Part shown: positions 48,651-59,175 of the stretch, piece by piece | Numbering within the stretch: the stretch's first letter is position 1 | Layout: every line of letters starts with the position of its first letter | Source: Penelope pileata | Taxonomy: Eukaryota > Chordata > Aves > Galliformes > Cracidae | DNA: 64,000 nucleotides | Reading direction: 5' to 3' | Assembly (NCBI GenBank): GCA_013396635.1 | Contig: WBMW01000595.1 | Coordinates: forward strand, 99,803 to 163,802 | Made by a program: the position numbers and the translations under genes | The notes under the pieces: model-generated | The model's database searches: none | Told to the model about the DNA's origin: nothing | Seen by the model: only the letters and a program-made list of their open reading frames with translations

Positions 48651-51600
48651 AGTTAAAACCCCATGATCTCCTTCACTTATTTCCAGTCTTTTTTGAAAAA
48701 GACTTTCTTTTTTCAGATATCCAACCTAAGAAATCATCTTAGATTTTGAACTGTGTTCAAACACGCTCAGCCAATTAAGACACATAGGATCAGATGAGTA
48801 AGAAACAATGATAAATATATACCTTATTCGCAAAACAAACTCTAATTGCCAGACTGTAAACAGAAATTTGAAATCTCAGAAGGAAGATCTGAAATCCCTG
48901 ACCTCTAGACAGAAGCAACCTACACCATGCAAAGCACTGCCATATGGCAGCACCCCAGTAGTCTGTGCCTCTAAACACTTTGATCCAGAGCCCAGAAGTC
49001 CCTGTGGAAGTATTTTGTTATTCCAGAATATTACAGGTTGGTCAGTGCTTTCCCGTTAAACCAGAGAAGTCAGTAGAAAGGCAGTAGGACAGGGCGCTGG
49101 ATTCCAGTGACTGTTTCACTGGACTATTCACTTTGGGTTTCCTAGACGTGCCAGGAGAGCACAGCCTGGAAGCCAAGACTGCTCCCGCCCCTCTCATCCA
49201 TGCTTTCCAGATTAAAGCCCTATGTAGCATCTCTTCAGCTCCTCTTTTGCCAACCACATGCTTTCTGAGACATAACATTTGACATCTTCACTACGCTGAT
49301 GCGTGGCTTGGTAAGTTGGAAAGGTTTTAATCTCTTCATGGGCCATGGTACTACATTTGCTTTTGTTTGACAAAGACATCCTTTCACATGGAACTACCCT
49401 TTTGCTGTGTTCCTATATCTGTCAGTAACGGTACCCATAGGTCATAAGGTCTGTCTGCTGGGATCCAAACTTGAAAATACTAGTTGGATTCTTAGAAGCC
49501 AATATTAGTCAGCAATTACAAACCCTACAGGGTGCCTTAGATAATGAAGAATCTAATTTATTTCTTGCTTTTATATTAAAAGTGGGTTTAGTATACTTCT
49601 CCAAACCAATACTCCTCTCCCCTCACAAAAAATAAAAACTAAAACCCAATAAAACAACAAAAATTAATTCCACCAACCAACTATCAACTCCCACTTCCTT
49701 CTGGGGAAACAATGCCTTTATTTACCTCTGAAAATTGTTATACTGAGGAAAAAAAAAACAACACTGTAAAGATACAGCACTAAAAGGACTATATTAGGCG
49801 TGGCTAACGTGCTCTGAATAGCACACTCAGTTATGCAGAGAAAGGCAATTTTCATGAACTCTGACAAGGTCCTTTCCCTTCCCTCTAAGAATCCTAACAA
49901 ATATGGGTATTCGTTCTAACGTAACAGCTGGGGGTAACCACCACAAAAAAAGAAAATCAGGTTAAATATGCGTTGCGCAAACGAAGAAGCGAGATCACTT
50001 CAGACAGATTTCTTCCAAGCCCAGGTAAAGTACTGAATAGCTTAATGGTCATAAACAAGGGTAACAAAGGTTTTGGACTTACATAATGGTGATCCTCCAC
50101 CAAGATAATGACACTTCCCCCGAGAGCAGCCAGATCCCACAAGAGAGATGTTTTCCTCTCAGTAGGTGATTCTTAAATGAGCCCAGGGCAGCCCCACCTT
50201 GGGCCCCCCCCCTCCCGGTCATGGAGAGGGGGCACAGGTGCTCCCTAGGCCAGCCACCGCCCTTCACCAGGTGCTCAATCACTGATTCAGGCCATGACCT
50301 AGTGTTTCCCTTACAAATATGCTCATGAGTTGAACTGATATTTTTCTATTGTTCCTCTCATTTCACTGGTTCAATGTCGCATTTGTTTGAAGTCCTTGTA
50401 TTAAAATTGATTAAAAACATTCCATAAGTATTTTGTGACTGATTATGGCAAACATCCTCAGATGATAAACAATGCAGTGAATTTCTGAAGGATCTACTTT
50501 GCTTTTGGATTCTTTGATGTAGTTTTGAACACAGTTTTGTCACAGGAATCTATCACTTCGAAACACTGCTGCTTTTGTCTTGTGTTACAAACATGAATGG
50601 AGTTTTGGTATTTGCAAAAAGTTTGGAGTTCTTCTCCCTTTAGCATATCACAACAATTTGAAAGATCTCTTTTCCTGCTAACATTTCAACACTGAACTGA
50701 AATTATGCAATGATTTAACAGGATGTAATTCAAGAGTGATAGGACAGTACAGTTATACTGCTATGGCAGTTGTCTTTTTTTACTTCCTCAGTTCTTTCTC
50801 TTTTGTTTTCTTAAGTTTAATAACCAGCCTTTGCAATCTGAGTTCCTATGGATTATGTCTTGGTGGTGAGTGCAAACTTTACAAAGTATGTTTTGAATTA
50901 TTATTATTAGAGGAAAAAATCAAAAAACAACAACGAAACAAAAAAAAACGCCAACTTCACGCAGATTTTAGGAAATTACGCTGTTTTAAGAACTAAAAAC
51001 CTCCTTCCTCCAGTATTACTGCTAAGATTGAAATATCACAATAGAACTTGTAATTTGCTAACCTTAAATGAAGCAAAAAAATGGACATGCTTCTAGGATG
51101 CCCTTTGGCATGCTGGCATGCTCTAGCAGCCCATGTGAAAAATGTGACTGAAATCATTGAACTGTTTATGAAATAATTATAAGCTAAAAATTATTTGCAG
51201 AAAACACTGGGGGGGGAAGGGACAGTTAAGGTAATGGACAAAATCAATAAAATAGAGTTGTTCATGGAAAATCTCTCTCTGGAAAAGAAGAAACAGCTCA
51301 AAGAAACTACTAGCAAAGACCTATTTGCCACTTCAAACCATCAAAAGAGGAAAGGAGCAGCAACGGCGTCAGATGTTGCTTGAGGAGATCAAGTACATAT
51401 ATGACTTGGAAAGTTTAGTTAATACACTGTGTAAGAATAAAAAAAGATAATTGTTAATCCCCATTTCAGCAGACATTTAATTGTCCAACCCTACTAAAAG
51501 GACATAATTAGATTACATCAATAAATGCAAATCTCTTCAAAATAGCTCTAAGCAAATACATGTGAATAGATGGTTTCCAGTGAGACTTGATGAGAGGAAA

Positions 51601-52129
51601 GCAGATGGCATTGTGAAAGACCGCAGTTCTCCTGTAAGCAATGCACTATAAAAGCTGTGAGAGGTTTATGTTTCAGGTTTGGTAATCCCAGAAAATACCT
51701 TTAACTGGCAATCCCATGAACAAAGATTGCTGTCAAAAATTGATACTTTGCATCCTACCACGATATTATTCATTTGGTTTAAAAATGGCTTTTAGATCAC
51801 AGTTTTGTCAGATAATAAACAAACGTTTGACCTCCTTGGGGGAAAAAAAAATTCAAAAACACAACTGCCTAGTGTGGCAAGCTTGTTCTGCCCTTTAAGA
51901 AACACACCTACAAAAACATATGCTCTTCGTCATCTCACAACAGATTGTCTCCCTGTAACAAAGGCTGATTACCACAAGATATTTGCTATATATATTTAAG
52001 AGGGATCCCTGGCTCTTCCTAACCATCTTTCTCCTTTGGTGAGCAAGGAAATAGAAAAGCCTGTTAAACCACCTGTGCAAATTTCAGTGAGAACTTAGAC
52101 CTGTGTAGTGTGGGAAAAAAAAAGACAAA
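48651..52129. other. Unique non-coding sequence
   Basis: No recognisable gene. Contains a short GC-rich patch near 50180-50280 with a C10 run and two 'caggtgctc' sequences 33 bases apart, and a G8 run near 51210. Open frames are all below 90 codons. The right edge merges into CR1 copy B around 52130, and the exact border is uncertain. Confidence 0.55.
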
Positions 52130-52149
52130 AATGAAAGAGAAAAGAGGCA

Positions 52150-52880
52150 CCTTGGTCCCTGGTGACCCACAAAAGCAGAACTCCAGCTCAGTCCCTATGC
52201 TACCAAAAATAGATATGAAGCTCTTACAGCTATAGACACCCATGACCAAGACCTGCAAGAAGAAACCATACCAGCAGCCTGCAGTGGATATTGTAAGAAG
52301 AAACTCCACGAGCTCATAGTGGGTGACTCCCTGCTCAAAGGCAGTGAGGCTCCCCTCTGCTGGCCTGACAAAGAGCCTTGAGGTTTGCTCCCTCCCAGAA
52401 GCCAAGATTCAGGACATTGCCAAGAGGGTGCCGTAGCTTTTCATGAGCACAGACTACTACCCACTGTTGCTTTTTCATATGGACATGAACAACACTGGAA
52501 GCAAGAACAGAATCACAGATGACTATAAAGCACTGGGAGCACAAGTGAAGAACACTGAAGCCCAAATTATCCTTTCCTCAATTCTGCCAGTTGGAGGAAA
52601 GAGGGAAGCCAGAAAGAGATGTATAATGCATATCAACTCCTGACCATATGGCTGCTGGTTTTTGGTTTTGTGGCATGGAAGTTTTAGTTCTTCTTACAAT
52701 GGGATTTTCTATGAAGATCATAACCTGTTAGGAAGGGATAGGACCCACCTGTCTAGAAGAGACAGGGCAATCCTAGGCAGCAGGCTGGCTAATTTAGCAA
52801 GGTGGGCTTTAAACTGAAGGTCTTGGGGGCAGGGTCCACAATGGCAATGCTCACACCCTTGCAACCAACTGGGGAATAAG
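52150..52880 (+). pseudogene. CR1 ORF1 remnant with GDSL esterase motif
   Basis: Reading near 52190-52360 gives the linker and start of the esterase-like domain found in ORF1 of CR1-type LINEs. The 'IVGDSLLKGSEAPLCWPD' segment (near 52315-52368) holds the GDSL motif of SGNH hydrolases. It continues in other frames: 'DYYPLLLFHMDMNN' near 52450, 'DDYKALGAQVKN' near 52518, and 'SSILPVGGKR' near 52580. The esterase domain is known in ORF1 of many CR1 and L2 elements and is thought to act in RNA or membrane interactions. Stops and frameshifts are frequent and the protein is non-functional. Identification is by motif recall. Confidence 0.8.
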
Positions 52881-52959
52881 ACAGGCCAACTAGAACAGTG
52901 ACAAATGTTCCTTAGCTGCCTCCCATAACAAGACCCAGAAGGCCAGCCACCTCACAGCA

Positions 52960-54000
52960 AGGAGAAGCTGGGAAACTCCAGGCCAGTCTGCCTCATCGCC
53001 ATCCCTAGGAAGGCAATGCAACACCGTATTCTAGATGCCATCTCCAAGCTGTAAGGAGAAGACAGTTATCAGGAAGAGTCAACATGGATTCCGAATTCAG
53101 CAAGCGGCAATGGTGCTGGCCCCAGTTGGCAGCCTGCTGTGATGTCAGCAGCAGCTGGGAGATGGGGGGAGAGCAGTGGCTGTTGGGCACCTTGGCTTCA
53201 GCAAGGTGTCTGAGCCTGTCTGCCAGCACATGGTTGTGATGGAGCTGAGCAAGTGGGGGACAGAGGAGTGGGCGGTGAGGTGGGCTGAGCAGTGGCTGAG
53301 TGGCAGAGCTGCGAGGGCTGGGATCAGCAGCCCAGAGTCTCGTTGGAGGCTGTCCCTAGCGGTGTTCCCCAGGGGTCGGGGCTGGCTCCGCTCTTGTTCC
53401 ACATCTTCCTCAGGGCCCTGGGCGAGGGGATAGAGCCCAGCCTCAGCAAGTTTGCTGATGGGACGAAGGTGGGAGCAGTGGCTGAGGCAGCAGAAGGCCG
53501 TGCTGCCATTGAGGCAGAGCTGGGCAGGCTGAGAGCTGGGCAGAGAGGAAGCTGCTGAGGTTCCTGAAGGGCAAGGGCAGAGTCCTGCCCCTGGGGAGGA
53601 AGAAGCGCCTGCATCAGTGCAGGCTGGGGGCTGAGGTGCTGGAGAGGAGCTCTGCAGAGAAGGAGCTGGGGGTGCTGGTGGGCACGGGGTTGTCCATGAG
53701 GCAGCAGTGTGGCCTGGTGGCCAAGAAGGCCCCTGGGATGGTGGGGTGCATTGCAAAGAGCGTGGGCAGCAGGGCGAGGGAGGGGATGGTCCCCCTCTGC
53801 TGTGCCCTGGGGAGGCCTCAGCTGGAGCCCTGTGTCCAGTGCTGGGCTCCCCAGTGCACCAAAGGCAGGGATCTGCTGGAGAGAGTGCATGGGAGGGCCC
53901 CAAAGATGCTTGGGGGCCTGGAGCATCTCCCTTGTGAGGAGAGGCTGAGAGCCCTGGGGCTGTTCAGCCTGGAGAAGAGAATCTGGTCCATGTCTGTAAA
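52960..54000 (+). pseudogene. CR1 ORF2 reverse-transcriptase remnant (copy B)
   Basis: Starts in the conserved 'GKLQASLPHRHP'-like region, equivalent to the start of the copy A remnant. It runs through the same three-frame arrangement: 'LGFSKVS' near 53194, 'SGVPQGSGLAP' near 53364, and 'SSAEKELGVLV' near 53648. As in copy A, motif A has glycine in place of the catalytic aspartate and motif C reads 'FADG' (53451-53462) instead of 'FADD'. The two frameshifts lie at the same places as in copy A, which points to a shared disabled ancestor for this block. The copies diverge sharply after 'LFSLE' near 53972. Confidence 0.88.
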
Positions 54001-54140
54001 TACCTAAAGGGTGGAAATGAAGTTGAAGGGGCCAGGCTCTTTTCCATGGTGCCCAGTGATAGGACAAGGGGTAACAGGCTCAAACTGTCATACAAGAAGT
54101 TCCATCTGAACGTGAGAAAAAACTTTACCTTGAGGGTGAT

Positions 54141-54598
54141 TGTCCTGGCTTCAGCTGAGACAGTGTTAATAGCACAGCAATGTTTCGGCCGAGTTACAGG
54201 AGCCAGGCCAGGCCACTCTGAGGGAAAGAGCACTGCCTTCATGACACAGCAGCAGGGTAGAGGGTGCAGCCAGGACAGCCTGCCTATATGAGGTAAGGGG
54301 TTATTGCATACCGGGTGACATCACAAGGAAGGCTATAAAACCATGTCGAGTTGGCCAGGGGCCAGCTGCTGCTCAGGGATTAGCTGGGCACTAGCCAGCA
54401 GGTGGTATATTAATTGTATTTTGGAGACATTGTTATTAGTACTTTTTTGTTTACATTTTCCTTTTCTGTCTTAGTAAATAGTTTTCATCTCAACCTATGA
54501 GTTCTTTTTTGTTTCCAAGTGCCTCACTCCTCCCACTTGAGGGGCAGTAGAGCAAGCAGCTGTGTAGTCCTTACCTGCCTGCCAGGTTAAACCACAAT
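54141..54598 (+). mobile_element. Solo LTR nested in CR1 copy B
   Basis: Begins 'tgtcctggcttcagctgag' and ends 'ggttaaaccacaat'. The pentamer 'ggtga' lies on both sides (54135-54139 and 54599-54603). Removing the insertion rejoins CR1 sequence at 'gagggtga|cagaac', so this is a target-site duplication. A TATA-like 'tataaaa' at 54334-54340 and 'tctgtcttagtaaatag' near 54465 fit a promoter and the R/U5 side of an LTR in plus orientation. It is related to, but clearly diverged from, the duplicated LTRs at 45 and 47 kb. No retroviral coding sequence is present. Confidence 0.88.
54334..54340 (+). promoter_or_regulatory. TATA-like box of the solo LTR
   Basis: 'tataaaa' in plus orientation in the middle of the LTR, where an LTR promoter would lie. 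The LTRs at 45 and 47 kb have lost the equivalent sequence. Activity cannot be inferred. Confidence 0.45.
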
Positions 54599-55199
54599 GG
54601 TGACAGAACTGCAGCAAGCTTCCCAGAGAGGTTGTGGAGTCTCCTCTGGAGATATCGGAAACCCACCTGGATGCCTTCCTGTACAATCTGCTCCAGGGAA
54701 CTTGCTTTAGCAGAGGGAAGTTGGACAAGATCTCTACAGGTCCCTTCTAACTCCTACGATTCTGTGATATATAACAACCAAAAATCCGAATAAAATACAT
54801 GACAACAGGTTTTAACATTAAGGCTGAACAAGCATTTCTTTGCCTGAAAATCACCGCTAATAGTCTAGTTAGCTTTTATATTTTTTAATAAAGAATGACA
54901 AATTAAGTCAGGAAGAAAGCTGCAAACATTGCTATTCAGCAGGAGTTCTCTTGGAGCAGCTCTGCTTATTCAGAGCACGGTGACAGGACTCCAGTTATGC
55001 CCATGAAGGGCATGAATTCATGCTTTTTGAATGTCAGCATCTGACTTAAGAGTCAGAATTAAGAGTGCAGACTCCAGCTGAGGCCTACAGGCTGATTAGT
55101 GATCTCTGATTTTAACCCACTGAGTTTACTGCAAGTGCATCCTAGGGCCACCAGCAGGAGAAAAACACTCCGTTTAAAACTCTCCACTCTCAAGCCCTC

Positions 55200-55242
55200 A
55201 CCTCTCTCTCTTTTTTTTTTTTCTTTTCTTTTTTTCCCCTCC
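55200..55242. repeat. Pyrimidine tract (CT then T-rich)
   Basis: A run of CT units passing into long T runs and C. Simple sequence. Confidence 0.85.
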
Positions 55243-56083
55243 TCAGTGTTTTTGGGAAAGTATTATACGGAATTTCAAGTCCATAGCCCAACTTCAGTTT
55301 CACACTCATAACAGCTCTGAAAATACTTCATTTTTGCTACACACTTTTTTCCCATGTTTACACTGCACAGGGAAATCATCTCCGAGTGTCCAAGCCAGCA
55401 GACTGTGTTCCTGCCTGAATCCCAGCAGATCTGAGTGGCAGCAGGATGCTTGTTCCCCTTCACCAGACAAAGACCACGAGGAAGAACAATGCAAGGAGTG
55501 ATTCCCACTGCCTCATTGCATGGAATTCACAGATACGTCCTCCCCATCAGAACAGTCTTCAAAGGCCGATGCCTGCCTTTCTACCTCACATTTTGCCTTG
55601 GGGTCTACGAGGATCCAGCTGTGTTTAGAAAAGCAGAGCCTTCTCATGTCTTGTCAAACTCCCTCAGCACCTCTCTTCATCCTGAGTTGGCAAACATGGC
55701 CCTAATGCAGAACAAGACCTGTCCTCCTGTGATCCTGCAGGCTCCTGTTAGCTAGCTGCCTGCCTGACAGCACACATGTTGGACTGCTCTGTGCAGTGGT
55801 TTCTGTCGGCAACTGTCACCCGAGTTTAGAACTGAGCATCTTCTGAACAATCTCCCCCCTCCAGGTTTTGCTTTTGCTGGTCACATTTAAATTTCTAAAC
55901 ACCTCTCTAGGCCTCAACCCTGAGTGAACTTCAGAAACTGATTAGAAATGGTGAGCCCTCTCAATCCTCCCACAAGTGAATTTCAGTCATCCCATGACTG
56001 CTTTTTTTTAAATTTTTTTTTTTGCTAGATTAACAGAACGTCTGTTCATGTTTTGATTCATTACTTGGAAAATTAAGCAATTA

Positions 56084-56118
56084 AGAGAGAGAGAGAGAGA
56101 GAGACAGAGAGAGAAAGA
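56084..56118. repeat. (GA)n microsatellite
   Basis: About sixteen GA units, interrupted once by a C, passing into GAAA units. It is the most regular dinucleotide repeat in the window and a likely length polymorphism. Confidence 0.92.
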
Positions 56119-58379
56119 AAGTCTTCACAGAACCTAAACCTCCTGGCAAGTAGAAATGGGAAGATATTTACAGATGCAATGAAGAACAAAGAAGAAAAAG
56201 AAGAAACTATTACAGCAGCCTAGAAAAGAGATAATTTCTCAAAGCTAATTGTATTTTCATCTCTGCAGAACAACATACTCATTTAAGAAATACAGCATTA
56301 CAGCAACAGAATGCTCATTTGACTTTAGTTTGTCACCGGATTTAAGCTATATGATGCAAATACGGCAGAATTTGACATTTTAAAATGTTCCTGGGGAGCA
56401 AATGCAACATGACTGGTGAACAACATTACCTCTTATAACCAAAAGGTGAATTTGCATTACCTTGAGTAAGCAACTAGCTCATAGACTGTTGACTGCTTTG
56501 TTTTGAGAGCAAGTTTTATTTTCTCTCCGCTAAATTAAAAGAAAATTATTGTCTCACTGATCTTAGCAAGGATTAGATGGGTATTTGACTAGCCTCTCAT
56601 CCAAATCAACTTGTGCACCGAGCTGCTTTTCAAGAAACATATTAACATAGTAAAAATACCAACAGTAAGTACATGTGGTAATGCATAACATGGTTTTGGT
56701 GGTAAATATTTAAAGGTTTATCAGATCACAGCTGAAAGCTAGTTATAGTAATGCTCTACCAGACAGTTAGCTAAGCACTTCCCCTACTGACAGAATATGC
56801 ACAGGCTCCCCTAAAGGCAACCGAGAGGGATTTTCTTCTTATTAAGTGGCTGACCAATAAACAAGACATACCCTGAACGTGCTGCATGTCCCGCAAAGCA
56901 TCTGACTTCAGATGAGATTCCATGTTGTGACAACTGTTGTAGGCAGACTCATATCACCTGCCACACATTACAGCCACAGTGACTGTCTACTATCAAAACC
57001 CAAATGACTGTTGAGGAAAGACATTACTCTCCAACCTGGGCAAATTCTACTGCCATATGGGTCAATGCAGTGCATCTGGCAGCTGAGTCTTGGTCAAGAA
57101 GGGAGCTGGCAAGAGAATGGGGATAGAAAACCTTGATGCCTTCCCTGCAGAGACCTGAGAAACTTCTGTTTGGCAAACACAAAAGCAGTGTATCAGGCTG
57201 TGCTGTTACAGATCTATTTTGTTCATCATGCCTAGTGCCAGGTGCTGTGCCAAGAGGAGTCTCACAGGGAAAAGACAGTGAACATTACTGCAGAGGGAGA
57301 ACAAGTACAACTTTCTTCACTTTAGCCATCACAGCCTCATTCCAACACTCCTGTAACGTTCCCCTTACCAAAGAAAGCGGGGAGCTTTGGCACTCTTGCA
57401 TAATAAACGAGTTAATACACCAGACACAACAAACAGGAAAGCATCAAGGGGATTACAGCTTGATTTTTATTAAAAGGGGAGAAAAAACAAAAGTACGGAA
57501 TAGTTCAGATGGTTTACTCAATCCACAAAATTAGAATACAATCACGAGACCAACCTTTCCTGGCTTTTGGGGGAGCTGGTTTTTGGTTATCTCCATTCTA
57601 TTTACACTGCTTTTGTAAGGTATACAAGTTTGAGAGCTTCACTTCAGTTTGATTTGGACAGTAATTCCTACCCTTTCTTATTTTACCAGAATATATATAT
57701 TTTTTTCCACGTCAAACAAATGCTTGATTCAAACTAAAATTCCTAACACCTTACTTTGGATTCTGAGAGTAACTAGAGATACTCATTCTATATGAATCTA
57801 CAAACTCACTAAGACATCATGACTGAATGCAAGGAAAAGGAAATATGCATGGCAAGGACAACTGTGGAACTCCTGCTGATAAACCAATCTCCCTCACACA
57901 CTGATATTTTACATTTACTTTCTTATCTTGCTTGCTCAAAGCATACAACTTTAAAAGAAAACACTGGTAGCATCATTCTTTGCATCCCTTCTTAACATTG
58001 CTGCTACTCCTCTCTTGTTATATTGCAAACACAGCAACCTGCATGCATCTTCTCGCTCCCAGTACCACTGTGTGCAAACTGTAGAGAAGTGCAACAAAAA
58101 GACCATGAGAACAAAACATGAATGGTAATGTGTTTACAAAAGTACCTCCAGAAACAGCAGAACAAGGGTTAACAGATTAATCTGCATTAGTGCTGAAGAA
58201 CTCTGCTTCCAGCAGTTGAGGAATGTGTTGAAGTTAAAGACTAAAAGGCTGAGCTCTGATCCAAGTGCAGCACTGACAACACACAGCAGAGTCCCAGGGG
58301 ACTCCATGCTAACAGGAGGATGGCACCCATCCCAGCTGAGCACATCACAAACTCCATCCCATAAGAAAAACAAGCATTT

Positions 58380-58394
58380 CAAAAAAAAAAAAAA
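58380..58394. repeat. Poly(A) run
   Basis: About fifteen A bases, with no retrocopy recognisable upstream. Confidence 0.8.
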
Positions 58395-59105
58395 GAAAGA
58401 AAAAATAGCTAAGTACTAATTAACAATTGTGGAGACTGAAGAAAGCAAAATCCCTAAGCAAAGCACTGTCCTGTGACAACTAATGACTTGTAAGGAGATA
58501 CTGATGAGAAAATGAATGAGAATGATGAAAATCGATTTGTTTAGAAATTCTGTATAATAAAATCACTTAAGTTCACACATTTAGCTTTGTTGTGATAACC
58601 TTCTTAAAGAACCATTATATTCTATTTTATATGTTAAAGAGCAAGTAAGTGAAATTTTCTCAGTACCCTTGAGGCTTGCAAGAAACTGATAAACATTAAC
58701 TTTTACAGTAAAAAATTAAGCTTTCAGAGTATCTTGTGTATTATATATTTACTTTAATTGAGTTGATTCTAGCCCCCTTAAATTTTGTCTAATTTTTATA
58801 TCTTGGACTTCTATTTGTTGCAGAATTTCTCATAAAAATAAGCAAACGAATTACAAATTCGTGCGGTTAATGAGGTATGCATAAACTTTTTTTTTCCTTT
58901 ATCATTCCTACCATCTGCTTTGGCTGTTTTATTTTCAGCTGTAAGCTAATAATCTACCTACTTTATTTCCCATCTCACTTGGAAAAAAATGCAGAAATCC
59001 AGAAGAGTTTTTAAACTCTGTTTTGAGTTTTCCCTGAGTGCCTTATGGTCCAATCTGTGCTCTGCTCCCACATTCTCCATTACAGAATACTAATTCCCAA
59101 TTCAA

Positions 59106-59175
59106 ATCAAAAACAAAACCAAACCCAAAACAAAGAAAAACAAACAAAAACCCCAACAAAACAAAAACACAAGCA
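59106..59175. repeat. A/C-rich low-complexity tract
   Basis: Irregular CAAA and CAAAA units over about 70 bases. Simple sequence. Confidence 0.8.

Larger units (their letters stand above)
52130..54772 (+). mobile_element. CR1 LINE copy B (ORF1 joined to reverse transcriptase, LTR inside)
   Basis: A 2.6-kb CR1 in plus orientation, or about 2.2 kb without the inserted LTR. It holds an ORF1 remnant (52150-52880), a deletion removing the endonuclease and N-terminal part of ORF2, a reverse-transcriptase remnant (52960-54000), the terminal ORF2 part interrupted by a solo LTR (54141-54598), and the CR1 3' end ('ggtcccttctaactcc' then 'gattctgtgat', ending near 54771). The segment 53106-53970 is GC-rich and about 98% identical to copy A, although the 3' tail belongs to a different subfamily. 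CR1 copies reaching into ORF1 are uncommon because most are strongly 5' truncated. Confidence 0.9.

Noticed and set aside
57133..57534. 133-codon plus-strand frame
   Set aside because: No domain, and its composition resembles translated non-coding DNA.
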